Assembly (NCBI RefSeq): GCF_025642255.1
Contig: NZ_CP106759.1
Span: 3,747,501-3,811,500, forward strand
Source: Stenotrophomonas maltophilia
GTDB lineage: Bacteria > Pseudomonadota > Gammaproteobacteria > Xanthomonadales > Xanthomonadaceae
Length of the DNA: 64,000 nucleotides
Reading direction: 5' to 3'
Part shown: positions 19,400 to 29,226 of the stretch, in pieces
Layout: each line of letters begins with the position of its first letter
Numbering within the stretch: position 1 is the stretch's first letter
Translations under genes and position numbers: made by a program
Notes under the pieces: model-generated
What the model saw: only the letters and a program-made list of their open reading frames with translations
What the model was told of the DNA's origin: nothing
Database searches by the model: none

Positions 19400-22300
19400 A
19401 TGAACCTGTCCGGCCCCTTCATCCGCCGCCCGATCGGTACCGCCCTGCTGGCCATCGGCCTGTTCATGGTGGGTCTGATCTGCTACCTGAGGCTGGGTGT
19501 ATCGGCACTGCCGAACATCCAGATTCCGGTGATCTTCGTGCATGCCAGCCAGGCCGGTGCCGACGCGGCGACGATGGCCTCCACGGTCACCGCACCACTG
19601 GAGCGTCATCTGGGCCAGCTGCCGGGCATCGATCGCATGCGCTCGTCGAGCTCGGAAGGCAGCTCGCTGGTGTTCATGATCTTCCAGAGCGACCGTGACA
19701 TCGATTCGGCGGCGCTGGACGTGCAGACCGCGATCAATTCCGCGCAGGCCGATCTGCCCTCGGGCATGGGCTCGCCGATGTACCAGAAGGCGAATCCGAA
19801 CGACGACCCGGTGATCGCCATCGCACTGACCTCGCAGACGCAGTCGGCCGATGAGCTGTACAACGTGGCCGACTCGCTGCTGGCCCAGCGCATCCGCCAG
19901 ATCAGCGGCGTGGCCTCGGTGGACATCGCCGGCGCGTCGACGCCGGCAGTGCGCGTGGACGTCAACCTGCGGCTGATGAACGCGCTGGGCCTGACCGCCG
20001 ACGACCTGCGCAACGCGGTGCGCGCGGCCAATGTGACCTCGCCGACCGGCTTCCTCAGCGATGGCAACTCCACCACCGCGATCATTACCAACGATTCGGT
20101 GGCCCGCGCTGCGGACTTCGCCAACCTGGTGGTGAAGACCGAAGGCGACGGCCGGGTGATCCGCCTGAAGGACGTCGCCAACGTCTACGACGGCCAGCAG
20201 GACGCCTACCAGGCGGCATGGTTCGACCACAAGCCCGCGGTGGTCATGTATGTGTTCACCCGCGCCGGCGCCAACATCGTGGAGACCGTCGACCGGGTGA
20301 AGGCGCAGATCCCGACGCTGCGTGACTACCTGCAGCCGGGAACCACGATGACGCCATACTTCGACCGCACGCCGACGATCCGCTCGTCGCTGCACGAAGT
20401 GCAGATCACCTTGCTGATCAGCCTGGCGATGGTGGTGCTGACCATGGCGCTGTTCCTGCGCCGGCTCGCCCCGACCCTGATCGCGGCCGTGACGGTGCCG
20501 CTGTCGCTGGCCGGCGCCGCACTGGTGATGTATGCGCTGGGCTTCACCCTGAACAACCTGAGCCTGCTGGCGCTGGTGATCGCGATCGGCTTCGTGGTGG
20601 ACGATGCGATCGTGGTGATCGAGAACATCATGCGCCACCTCGACGAAGGCATGCCGCGCCTGCAGGCAGCGTTCACCGGCGCACGCGAGATCGGCTTCAC
20701 GATCGTCTCGATTACCGCCTCGCTGGTTGCGGTGTTCATCCCGCTGCTGTTCGCCAGCGGCATGATGGGCGCGTTCTTCCGTGAGTTCACCGTCACCCTG
20801 GTGGCGGCGATCGTGGTCTCGATGATCGTCTCGCTGACGCTGACGCCGGCGCTGTGCAGCCGGTTCCTCAGTGCGCACGACCATCGCGCGGCACCCTCGC
20901 GCCTGGGCCGCTGGCTGGACGCCGGCCACGAACGCATGCTGCGCATCTACACGGTGTTCCTCGATTTCTCCCTGCGCCACGCGTTGCTGCTCTCGCTCAC
21001 GCCGCTGATCCTGATCGGCGTGACCGTCTTCCTGTTCGGCGCGGTGAAGAAGGGAGCCTTCCCGCCACAGGACACCGGGCTCATCTGGGGCCGCGCCAAC
21101 TCCAGCGCGACCGTGTCCTTCGAGGACATGGTCAACCGCCAGCGCCGCATCACCGACATGCTGATGGCCGACCCGGCGGTGAAGACCGTCGGCGTGCGCC
21201 TGGGCAGTGGCCGCCAGGGTTCCAGCGCGCAGTTCAATGTCGAACTGAAGTCACGCAAGGAAGGCCGCCGCGAGACCACCGCGCATGCACTGGCGCGACT
21301 GAGCGCCAAGGCCGACCGCTATCCCGACCTGCAGCTGCGGCTGCGCGCCATCCAGGATCTGCCCAGCAACGACGGCGGCGGCTCCAGCCAGGGCGCGCAG
21401 TACCGCATCTCGCTGCAGGGCAACGATCTGGCGGCGCTGCAGGAGTGGTTGCCGAAGCTGCAGGCGGAACTGAAGAAGAACCCCAAGCTGCGCGATGTCG
21501 GCACCGACGTGGACAACGCCGGCCTGCGCCAGAACATCGTGATCGACCGCGCCAAGGCCGCGCGACTGGGCGTCTCGGTCGGTGCCATCGACGGTGCGCT
21601 GTACGGTGCATTCGGCCAGCGCCAGATCTCGACGATCTACTCGGACATCAACCAGTACAGCGTCGTGGTCAATGCCCTGCCTTCGCAGACGGCGACCCCC
21701 ACCGCACTGGACGAGGTCCATGTGCGCGCAGGCAATGGCGAGATGGTGCCGATCACTGCGGTGGCCACCCAGGTATCGGGGCTGGCGCCTTCGCAGATCA
21801 CGCATGAGAACCAGTACACGACGATGGACCTGAGCTACAACCTCGCCCCCGGCGTCAGCATGGGCGAGGCAAAGGCGATCATCGATGCGACCGTGGCCGG
21901 CATGCGCATGCCGGGCGACATCCGCCTGGCCGACGATGCGGGCTTTGGCTTCAATTCCGATCCCAGCGACATGCTGATCCTGGTATTGGCGGCGATCCTG
22001 ACCGTGTACCTGGTGCTGGGCATGCTGTACGAAAGCCTGATCCATCCGGTGACGATCCTGTCCACGCTGCCGGCGGCAGGCGTAGGCGCGCTGCTGGCCC
22101 TGTTCGGTACCAACACCGAGCTGTCGGTCATCTCGATGATCGCGCTGGTGCTGCTGATCGGCATCGTCAAGAAGAACGCGATCATGATGATCGACTTCGC
22201 GCTGGTGGCGCAGCGCGAGCACGGACTGACCCCGCGCGAGGCCGCACGCGAGGCCAGCATCGTCCGCTTCCGGCCGATCATGATGACCACGATGGTGGCC

Positions 22301-22522
22301 ATCCTGGCTGCGGTTCCGCTGGCAATCGGCCTGGGCGAAGGGTCGGAGCTGCGCCGGCCGCTGGGCATCGCGATGATCGGTGGCCTGCTGTTCTCGCAGA
22401 GTCTGACCCTGCTCAGCACGCCGGCCCTGTACGTGATCTTCTCCTGCCTGGCCGAGCGTTGGCGGGCGCGGCGCGCGCGCAGGCGCGAGGCGAAACTGCT
22501 CAAGCGCGCGCAGCGCGCCTAG
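19400..22522 (+). CDS. smeK: RND multidrug efflux transporter, second pump subunit
   Basis: A 1040-residue RND permease, paralogous to the preceding gene (start MNLSGPFIRRPIGTALLAIG). The TM4 Asp pair (GFVVDDAIVVIEN, D401-D402) is intact, as is the second-half repeat VLGMLYESLIHPVTILSTLP. It closes the adaptor-pump-pump operon and is followed by a SMAG hairpin. Published work on S. maltophilia links SmeIJK to aminoglycoside and tetracycline tolerance and envelope integrity. I infer the same role by family and layout only. Confidence 0.92.
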   Translation: MNLSGPFIRRPIGTALLAIGLFMVGLICYLRLGVSALPNIQIPVIFVHASQAGADAATMASTVTAPLERHLGQLPGIDRMRSSSSEGSSLVFMIFQSDRDIDSAALDVQTAINSAQADLPSGMGSPMYQKANPNDDPVIAIALTSQTQSADELYNVADSLLAQRIRQISGVASVDIAGASTPAVRVDVNLRLMNALGLTADDLRNAVRAANVTSPTGFLSDGNSTTAIITNDSVARAADFANLVVKTEGDGRVIRLKDVANVYDGQQDAYQAAWFDHKPAVVMYVFTRAGANIVETVDRVKAQIPTLRDYLQPGTTMTPYFDRTPTIRSSLHEVQITLLISLAMVVLTMALFLRRLAPTLIAAVTVPLSLAGAALVMYALGFTLNNLSLLALVIAIGFVVDDAIVVIENIMRHLDEGMPRLQAAFTGAREIGFTIVSITASLVAVFIPLLFASGMMGAFFREFTVTLVAAIVVSMIVSLTLTPALCSRFLSAHDHRAAPSRLGRWLDAGHERMLRIYTVFLDFSLRHALLLSLTPLILIGVTVFLFGAVKKGAFPPQDTGLIWGRANSSATVSFEDMVNRQRRITDMLMADPAVKTVGVRLGSGRQGSSAQFNVELKSRKEGRRETTAHALARLSAKADRYPDLQLRLRAIQDLPSNDGGGSSQGAQYRISLQGNDLAALQEWLPKLQAELKKNPKLRDVGTDVDNAGLRQNIVIDRAKAARLGVSVGAIDGALYGAFGQRQISTIYSDINQYSVVVNALPSQTATPTALDEVHVRAGNGEMVPITAVATQVSGLAPSQITHENQYTTMDLSYNLAPGVSMGEAKAIIDATVAGMRMPGDIRLADDAGFGFNSDPSDMLILVLAAILTVYLVLGMLYESLIHPVTILSTLPAAGVGALLALFGTNTELSVISMIALVLLIGIVKKNAIMMIDFALVAQREHGLTPREAAREASIVRFRPIMMTTMVAILAAVPLAIGLGEGSELRRPLGIAMIGGLLFSQSLTLLSTPALYVIFSCLAERWRARRARRREAKLLKRAQRA

Positions 22523-22526
22523 CCTC

Positions 22527-22560
22527 GGTAGCGCCGGGCCACGCCCGGCGCGCCGCTACC
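22527..22560 (+). repeat. SMAG palindromic repeat after smeK
   Basis: It starts GGTAG and continues as gcgccgggccacgcccggcgc, ending GCTACC, so it is GTAG-tagged at both ends. It lies just after the smeK stop and could act as a transcript-end structure. Confidence 0.75.
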
Positions 22561-22580
22561 ACCCGGGCGACGCTCACGGT

Positions 22581-22613
22581 TTGACGCGCTGTAACGAAAA
22601 GAGAACAATTCGC
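22581..22613 (+). promoter_or_regulatory. Candidate promoter with possible Fur site for siderophore receptor
   Basis: A TTGACG (22581-22586) and AACAAT (22604-22609) are spaced by 17 bp, a plausible sigma-70 promoter. The segment gagaacaattcgc overlapping the -10 is a weak GAGAA-n2-ATTC-type palindrome that could be a degenerate Fur site. This is inference from sequence shape and from the siderophore-receptor gene downstream. Confidence 0.4.
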
Positions 22614-22744
22614 AACCAGCCATGGTCCTGCGCCCCTGCGGCGCCCCGCTCCCAGTTCACGGACAGCCTGCGTGATCCCAGCCACTGCCTCTTCCCCCAA
22701 CCATGGGTGGATGGCCTGTGGCCGTCCGCCGAGGAATCCGATCG

Positions 22745-24802
22745 ATGCCTTCGTTCCGCACCCCGCGCCTGGCCCTGCTGGCCGCCGCCCTGTCCACCGC
22801 CTGCGCAGCCCATGCGCAAGCCCCGGCTGATGCCCGCAGCGCCACCGACCTGGACGCCATCAAGGTGGTCGGCGAACGCACCCACACCGAAGCCGGCGCG
22901 CTGGGTGACCGTGCCCTGCGCGATACCCCGTTCGCCATTACTGCGGTCGGCCGCGAACAGCTCGAGCAGCGCCAGGTCGTATCGCTGGGCGAAGCCTTCC
23001 TGTTCGATCCATCGGTCACCACCCAGGTAAGCGCCTACGCCAGCGGCTGGAGCTCGCCCATCCGCAACCGCGGCATCGATCTGAACTACGACAGCTACCG
23101 CGTGAACGGTCTGCAGGTGTCCTCGTGGGGCACCGAATGGCCGCTGGAAGTGATGGAACAGGTGGACCTGCTGAAGGGCCCCGGCGGCTTCCTGTACGGC
23201 TTCGGCGCGCCCGGCGGCATCGTCAACTACATCACCAAGAAGCCGACCGATACCCGCACCTTCTCGGCGCAGCTGGGCTGGCGCGAACAGGCCATCATCA
23301 GTGGTGGTGTCGATGCCGGTGGCCGCTTCGGCAACGAAGATATGTTCGGCTATCGCTTCAACGCGTATCAGGAGAAGGGCGAAACCTTCAACGGTGGCCA
23401 TGTCGACCGCAAGGTCGGCGCGCTGTCGCTGGACGCGCGCCTGAGCGATGCGCTCACCTGGACCTTCGACGGCGTGTTCCAGTCGCGCGACCTGAGCGAA
23501 GAGTCGCCGCAGTACTACTTCATCGGCATGACCTCGCTGCCGCGGCCGATTGCCGGCGACGTCGACAACAGCGTGCCGGGCACCTACTACGATACCCGTT
23601 CCAGCCTGCTGTCCACGGCGTTCACCTGGCAGATCAACAGCGGCTGGAAGGCCAGCCTGAGCTACGGCGTCACCACCTCCTGGAACGACGTCAACAAGAT
23701 CTTCGCCTACATCGACGATCCGAACGGCGACTACAACGTGAATGTGTATGAGCTGGGCGGCAAGAGCCAATGGAAACTGGCGCAGGCGCTGGTGCAGGGC
23801 GGCTTCCGCACCGGCCCGCTGCAGCACCAGCTGGTGGCCGGCGTCAGCCACCAGACCGGGCTGGGCTGGGACCGCCCCTACGAGTGGAACACCATTGGTC
23901 GCGCCAACCTGTACCAGCGTTCGGCCATCCGCCACGACGCGGTGGGTTCGCGGGTGATGACCCGCGGCGATGAAACCGTGCAGCAGGCCGTATTCGCCAG
24001 CGATACCGTGGACTTCGGCGGGGGCTGGTCGGTGCTGGCCGGCTGGCGCTACAACGACTTCGAGACCAAGGGCCGTTACCACACCTACCCGGTCACCCCG
24101 ACCTATGCGGTGATGTTCAAGCCCAGCGAGGCCGTGACCCTGTACGCCAGCTACATTGAATCGCTGGAAGCCGGCAGCCGCGTGGGCAACCCCTACATCA
24201 ACGCCGGTGATGTGCTGGGTCCGACCATCAGCAAGCAGTACGAGGTCGGCGCCAAGGTAGAAGCCTCGCGCTGGAATGCGAACGTGGCCGCATTCCGCCT
24301 GGAACGCGGTGCCAACATCGACCAGCCCACCGACGCCGGCCTGCGCCTGGTGCAGGATGGCATCACCCTGTACGAAGGCGTGGAAGCCAGCGCCGACCTG
24401 CACCTGACCGATGCGCTGACCGTGGGTGGCGGCGTGACCTGGCTGGACCCGACCTACGACAGGCTGTCGCCCGACAATGCCGCGCAGGAAGGCAACCGCA
24501 CCGTCGGCGCCGCGCGCTGGAGCGGTGTGCTGCATGCCAGCTACCAGCTGCCGTGGGTCGATGGACTGGAAACCTATGCTGCCGTGCGCTACTACGGCGA
24601 TGTCTGGTACGACGCCGACAATACCCTGAAGCTGCCCGACTACACCCTGGTCAATGCCGGTGTGGGCTACCGCCTGATGGCGTCGGGGCACCCGGTCACC
24701 CTGCGCGCCAGCGTGGAGAACCTGGCCAATCGCAGGTACTGGTCGAACGCGGGCGTCGGCCTGCCGCGCACCTTCGCGGTGAGCGTGCGCTGGGAGATGT
24801 AA
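22745..24802 (+). CDS. TonB-dependent siderophore receptor
   Basis: A 685-residue outer-membrane receptor. The ATG at 22745 gives a clean signal peptide (MPSFRTPRLALLAAALS..., cleavage at AHA|Q near residue 25); an upstream in-frame start would spoil it. The plug domain begins DLDAIKVVGERTH and has the DTPFAITAVG segment, NRGIDLNYDSYRVNGL and the conserved VDLLKGPGGFLYGFGAPGGIVNY. The C-terminal strand ends SVRWEM. The family is ferric-siderophore uptake (FhuE/FoxA/FpvA type), energised by TonB-ExbBD. No FecI/FecR pair is adjacent, so regulation is more likely by Fur. The specific siderophore is unknown. Confidence 0.88.
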   Translation: MPSFRTPRLALLAAALSTACAAHAQAPADARSATDLDAIKVVGERTHTEAGALGDRALRDTPFAITAVGREQLEQRQVVSLGEAFLFDPSVTTQVSAYASGWSSPIRNRGIDLNYDSYRVNGLQVSSWGTEWPLEVMEQVDLLKGPGGFLYGFGAPGGIVNYITKKPTDTRTFSAQLGWREQAIISGGVDAGGRFGNEDMFGYRFNAYQEKGETFNGGHVDRKVGALSLDARLSDALTWTFDGVFQSRDLSEESPQYYFIGMTSLPRPIAGDVDNSVPGTYYDTRSSLLSTAFTWQINSGWKASLSYGVTTSWNDVNKIFAYIDDPNGDYNVNVYELGGKSQWKLAQALVQGGFRTGPLQHQLVAGVSHQTGLGWDRPYEWNTIGRANLYQRSAIRHDAVGSRVMTRGDETVQQAVFASDTVDFGGGWSVLAGWRYNDFETKGRYHTYPVTPTYAVMFKPSEAVTLYASYIESLEAGSRVGNPYINAGDVLGPTISKQYEVGAKVEASRWNANVAAFRLERGANIDQPTDAGLRLVQDGITLYEGVEASADLHLTDALTVGGGVTWLDPTYDRLSPDNAAQEGNRTVGAARWSGVLHASYQLPWVDGLETYAAVRYYGDVWYDADNTLKLPDYTLVNAGVGYRLMASGHPVTLRASVENLANRRYWSNAGVGLPRTFAVSVRWEM

Positions 24803-24816
24803 CCCGGCTTGTGCGG

Positions 24817-24837
24817 GTGCGGACCGTGGGTCCGCAC
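24817..24837. repeat. Small palindrome gtgcggacc...ggtccgcac
   Basis: A 9-bp perfect inverted repeat with a 3-base loop lies just after the receptor stop. The same stem recurs at 44901-44920, so it is a dispersed hairpin family distinct from the SMAG stem. It may help end the receptor transcript. Confidence 0.6.
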
Positions 24838-24898
24838 ATTGAACACCGCACCCACGCGCACACCGCCATAATGGAGGCAATCCGCCGCCCGAGCCTGC

Positions 24899-27079
24899 AT
24901 GTCCGCGTCCCATTCCCGCCTCAGCCGCCTGTGGGCACACGAGAAAGCCAGCTATGGCCTGCGCGTGTTCATCGCCCTGTCGGCTGCGATGGCCGTGTGC
25001 TGGCAGCTGGACGCGCTCCCCGCGCTGCCCGGGGCGTTCCTTGGCATCATCGCCAGCGCGATCGCCGAAACCGACGACAACTGGTGGGGCCGCACCAAGG
25101 CGGTGCTGCTGTCGCTGCTGTGCTTCTGCATCGCCGCCGCCTCGGTGATCGCGCTGTTCCCGTGGCCGTGGCTGTTCATCGGCGCACTGGCGTTGTCCAC
25201 CTTCGGCCTGACCCTGCTGGGTGCTCTGGGCGAACGCTACGCCTCCATCGCCCAGGCCACGGTCACCCTGGCCATCTACACCATGATCGGGCTGGAACAG
25301 CATGGCGGCGCCGGAGATCTGCCACGTGCGTTGCATGCGGTCAGCCACCTGCTGGCCGGTGCAGTCTGGTATGGCCTGCTGTCCATCGTCTGGACCGCGC
25401 TGTTCGCCAACCGCCCGGTGCGCGAACGCGTGGCCCGTCTTTACCAGGAACTGGGCCGCTACCTGCAGCTGAAAGCCGCCTTGTTCGAGCCGGTGCGTGA
25501 GGCCGACCTGCAGCGCCGCCAGCTGGACCTGGCCGAACAGAACCGGCGTGTGGTGGGAGCCCTGAACGAAGCAAAGACGGCGATCCTTGCGCGCTTCGGC
25601 CGTTCCGGCCGGCCCGGGGTCAACTCCGGCCTGTACCTGCGCCTGTACTACATGGCGCAGGATTTCCACGAGCGCGCCAGCTCCTCGCACTATCCCTATG
25701 GCGCACTGGTGGATGCGTTCTTCCACAGCGACGTGCTGTACCGCTGCCAGCGCCTGCTCGATCTGCAGGGGCAGGCCTGCGCGCGTCTGGGCGAAGCCAT
25801 CCGCCTGCGCCGCCCGTTCGTGTATGGCGAGAGCAACCAGCAGGCCGGACGCGACCTCGCCGACGCGCTGGCCTACCTGCGCGACCAGCAGCGTCCGCAA
25901 TGGCAGCGCCTGCTCGGTTCGCTGGATCTGCTGGTGCACAACCTGCGCAGCATCGAGCGCCGGCTGCTCGACGCCGAACGCTCCGAGGCCAGCCTGGACA
26001 ATGTCGACACGCGCCTGCGTGACAGCAACCCGCACACCCTGCGCGAGATGGGGGTACGGCTGCGCCAGCAGCTCACGCCCGGCTCGGTGCTGTTCCGCCA
26101 TGGCCTGCGCATGGCGCTGGCGCTGATCGCCGGCTTCCTGGCGATCCGCCTGTTCAATGCCCAGAACGGTTCATGGGTGCTGTTGACCATCGTCTTCGTG
26201 TGCCGGCCGAACTTCGGCGCCACGCGCCAGCGCTTGGCACAGCGCATCGTCGGCACCCTGGCCGGCCTGGTATTGACCTGGGCCCTGCTGCAGCTGTTCC
26301 CACAGCTGCACGTGCAGCTGCTGATCGCCTTGCTGTCGGCGCTGCTGTTCTTCTTCACCCGCACCGATCGCTACCTGGTGGCCTCGGCCGCGATCACGGT
26401 GATGGCGCTGACCTGCTTCAACCTGATCGGCGATGGCTTCGTGCTGATCGTGCCGCGCATGGTGGACACGATCCTGGGCTGTGCGATCGCTGCGGCGGCC
26501 GCCTTCCTGATCCTGCCGGACTGGCAGGGACGCCAGCTGCATCGGGTGCTGTCACGGGTACTGGATACCGCCGCGCGTTACCTGGATGCGGTGCTGGGCC
26601 AGTACCGCAGTGGCATGCACGACGACCTGGCCTACCGTATCGCCCGCCGCGACATGCACAACGCCGATGCGGCGCTGTCCACTGCACTGTCGAACATGCT
26701 GCGCGAGCCCGGCCATGTACGCCGCAACCTGGATGCCGGCTTCCACTTCCTGGCGTTGTCCAACACCCTGCTCGGTCATCTGTCGGCACTGGGTGCCCAC
26801 CGCGACCAGGTCGACAGCTACGCCGGCGACCCGCTGGCACTGGCCGCCGGCGACCGGGTGCGCAAGGCGCTGCAGCAGCTGGCCGGCGCGCTGGCCGCAC
26901 GGCAGGCGGTCGCGGAGGATGACAATGATGCCGACCGCGCAGTCGCCGCGGAGCTGGAGCAGATCGAGGACGTGATGCCACCGAAGCTGCAGTTGATCCG
27001 CACCCAGATGGCATTGGTGCTGCGCCTGCTGCCGAAGCTGCGTGCCGCCGCCAACGAGGCCGTACGCAGCCTGACCTGA
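24899..27079 (+). CDS. YccS/YhfK-type FUSC family membrane protein
   Basis: A 726-residue inner-membrane protein of the fusaric-acid-resistance-like YccS/YhfK family. Two blocks of membrane helices (about residues 20-150 and 390-530) flank a long cytoplasmic alpha-helical region, and a second soluble region forms the C-terminus. The second block carries FFFTRTDRYLVASAAITVMAL. Length matches E. coli YccS (~720). The ATG at 24899 directly precedes family-like sequence. Function is poorly known; relatives are proposed aromatic-acid or toxic-compound exporters, but nothing here confirms a substrate. Confidence 0.85.
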   Translation: MSASHSRLSRLWAHEKASYGLRVFIALSAAMAVCWQLDALPALPGAFLGIIASAIAETDDNWWGRTKAVLLSLLCFCIAAASVIALFPWPWLFIGALALSTFGLTLLGALGERYASIAQATVTLAIYTMIGLEQHGGAGDLPRALHAVSHLLAGAVWYGLLSIVWTALFANRPVRERVARLYQELGRYLQLKAALFEPVREADLQRRQLDLAEQNRRVVGALNEAKTAILARFGRSGRPGVNSGLYLRLYYMAQDFHERASSSHYPYGALVDAFFHSDVLYRCQRLLDLQGQACARLGEAIRLRRPFVYGESNQQAGRDLADALAYLRDQQRPQWQRLLGSLDLLVHNLRSIERRLLDAERSEASLDNVDTRLRDSNPHTLREMGVRLRQQLTPGSVLFRHGLRMALALIAGFLAIRLFNAQNGSWVLLTIVFVCRPNFGATRQRLAQRIVGTLAGLVLTWALLQLFPQLHVQLLIALLSALLFFFTRTDRYLVASAAITVMALTCFNLIGDGFVLIVPRMVDTILGCAIAAAAAFLILPDWQGRQLHRVLSRVLDTAARYLDAVLGQYRSGMHDDLAYRIARRDMHNADAALSTALSNMLREPGHVRRNLDAGFHFLALSNTLLGHLSALGAHRDQVDSYAGDPLALAAGDRVRKALQQLAGALAARQAVAEDDNDADRAVAAELEQIEDVMPPKLQLIRTQMALVLRLLPKLRAAANEAVRSLT

Positions 27080-27154
27080 CCGCCACCCGGCAGCACTGGA
27101 TCCGGGCCCGGCCGGCGGGCAGGAATGCTAGGCTGCGCCGGTCAAGGAGATTCC

Positions 27155-29044
27155 ATGTCCGGTCACAACCAGTTCGCCCTGCTGCGCCAGCGCCGCTTCC
27201 TGCCGTTCTTCATCGTGCAGGCGCTGGGCGCTTTCAACGACAACGTATACCGGCAGGCCATCATCGGCCTGCTGTTCTACCTGGGCGTGTCCGAAGAGCA
27301 GCGTTCGCTGTACACCACGCTGGCGCCGGCGATCTTCATTCTTCCCTATTTCCTGTTCTCGGCATTGGCCGGGCAGATCGCCGACAAACTGGAGAAGTCG
27401 CGGCTGATCGTGATCACCACCACGATGGAGATCGTGATCATGTCGCTGGCAGCGATCGGCTTCCTCACCGAGAACCTGCCGTTCCTGCTGGTGGCGCTGT
27501 TCTGCACCGGCATGCAGTCGACCCTGTTCGGTCCGGTGAAATACTCGGTGCTGCCCTCGGTACTCAAACCCGAGGAGCTGACCGGTGGCAACGGGTTGGT
27601 GGAGATGGGCACATCGATCTCGATCCTGTCAGGGATGATCATCGGCGGCGCCGTGTTCCTGCTGGCGGGCAGCCACGGGCCCGTGTTCGCGGCATCGCTG
27701 GTCATCGCCCTGGCGGTCTGCGGCAACATCGCGGCGCGATTGATTCCCAGGGTCGATGCCGGCGACCCGGGCCTGAAGATCAACTGGAACCCATTGCCGG
27801 AGTCGCTGGTGGTGCTGCGCATGGCACGCCAGCAGAAGGCGGTGCGCAACGCGATCCTGGGCGTGTCCTGGTTCTGGTTCGTCGGCACCGTGCTGACCTC
27901 GCAGCTGCCGAATTATGCGCTGGCCAACCTGGGCGGCGAACCCAAGCTGTACCTGCTGGCACTGGCGCTGTTTTCCATCGGCACCGGCGTTGGCTCGCTG
28001 CTGTGCGAGAGGCTGTCGGCGCGCACAGTGGAGATCGGCCTGGTGCCGCTGGGCGCGTTCGGCATGACCGCGTTCCTGCTCGATCTCTACTTCGCCCGCA
28101 GCGGCGAGGCCACCGTGCAGGGGCTGAGCATCACCCAGTTCCTGCAGCAGCCCGGCAGCGTGCGCATCGTCATCGACCTTGTCGGAATCGGCCTGTTCAC
28201 CGGCATCTTCGTCGTTCCGCTGTTCGCCCTGATCCAGAGCCGCACGCCGAAGGCGCAGATGTCACGCGTGTTCGCCGCGTTGAACATCCAGAACTCCGGT
28301 TTCATCGTGTCCGCCGCACTGCTGTCGCTGGCCGCGCGCGAACTGCTGCACTGGAGCATCCCGCAGCTGTTCCTGGCGCTGGCGATCGCCAATGCCGTGG
28401 TGGCGATCTACATCTTCACCATCGTCCCCGAATTCCTGATGCGCTTCCTGAGCTGGGTGATGGTGCGCACCCTGTACCGGCTGCGCCCGCATGGCATCGA
28501 AGCCAATGTGCCGGATGAAGGCGCAGCACTGATCGTCTGCAATCATGTCAGCTACATGGATGCACTGATCCTGTCGGCGACGATTCCGCGCCCCGTACGC
28601 TTCGTCATGTACTACAGGATCTTCAACATCCCGGTGATGCGCTGGATCTTCCGCACCGCCAAGGCCATCCCGATTGCCGGGGCTCGCGAGGACGAGGCCT
28701 TGATGCAGCGCGCGTTCGAGGAGATCGATGCGGCGCTGGCCGAGGGTGAGCTGGTCTGCATCTTCCCGGAGGGAGCACTCACCCGCGATGGGCAGATGGC
28801 GCCGTTCAAGTCCGGCGTCGAGAAGATCCTCGAACGCCGGCCGGTGCCGGTGGTGCCGATGGCCCTGCGCGGGATGTGGTCGAGCATGTGGAGCCGGCGC
28901 GACAGCCGGCTTGGCCGCATGCGGGTTCCGCGCCGCTTCCGCGCCACCGTCGAGGTGGTGGCGGCGCCTGCCATCGATGGTCGCAGCACCGACGCGCCGG
29001 CACTGGAAGCCCAGGTCCGCGCCCTTCGCGGCGATCACGCCTGA
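27155..29044 (+). CDS. LplT-like MFS transporter fused to PlsC acyltransferase
   Basis: A 629-residue two-domain protein. Residues 1-~410 are an MFS transporter of the LplT type (FIVQALGAFNDNVYRQAIIG near the start), which flips lysophospholipid inward. Residues ~430-629 are a 1-acyl-glycerol-3-phosphate acyltransferase-like domain with NHVSYMD (H464, D469) and the downstream motif FPEGALTRDG. Together they fit a lysophospholipid uptake and re-acylation role. In E. coli LplT is separate and the acyltransferase is fused to an AMP-binding domain in Aas; no AMP-binding domain is seen here. The ATG at 27155 has AAGGAGA upstream. Confidence 0.88.
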   Translation: MSGHNQFALLRQRRFLPFFIVQALGAFNDNVYRQAIIGLLFYLGVSEEQRSLYTTLAPAIFILPYFLFSALAGQIADKLEKSRLIVITTTMEIVIMSLAAIGFLTENLPFLLVALFCTGMQSTLFGPVKYSVLPSVLKPEELTGGNGLVEMGTSISILSGMIIGGAVFLLAGSHGPVFAASLVIALAVCGNIAARLIPRVDAGDPGLKINWNPLPESLVVLRMARQQKAVRNAILGVSWFWFVGTVLTSQLPNYALANLGGEPKLYLLALALFSIGTGVGSLLCERLSARTVEIGLVPLGAFGMTAFLLDLYFARSGEATVQGLSITQFLQQPGSVRIVIDLVGIGLFTGIFVVPLFALIQSRTPKAQMSRVFAALNIQNSGFIVSAALLSLAARELLHWSIPQLFLALAIANAVVAIYIFTIVPEFLMRFLSWVMVRTLYRLRPHGIEANVPDEGAALIVCNHVSYMDALILSATIPRPVRFVMYYRIFNIPVMRWIFRTAKAIPIAGAREDEALMQRAFEEIDAALAEGELVCIFPEGALTRDGQMAPFKSGVEKILERRPVPVVPMALRGMWSSMWSRRDSRLGRMRVPRRFRATVEVVAAPAIDGRSTDAPALEAQVRALRGDHA

Positions 29045-29226
29045 CGCAATCCCCCCGTTCGCGCGTAGCCGGCCCCCGCCCCACATACGCCAGCGTCAAG
29101 CGCCATGCCCGTCATTGCCGGGCTGAAAACGCATACATGCGACGCAGGTTGCGGTAGATTACGCACCCACAGGGGGGAGGTCCGGCCCGTTCACAACGGT
29201 CGGCCACCAAGGAATGGAGTCTCACG

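Noticed and set aside
15799-19467. A long open frame of about 1200 codons on the strand opposite smeI, smeJ and the start of smeK
   Set aside because: It is a high-GC shadow: composition is His/Gln/Arg-rich, no domain is recognisable, and the forward strand encodes full RND proteins.
22574-26101. A long open frame of about 1170 codons on the minus strand opposite the TonB receptor and FUSC gene
   Set aside because: Same reason: it has no family features, and the plus strand holds complete, recognisable genes over the same span.
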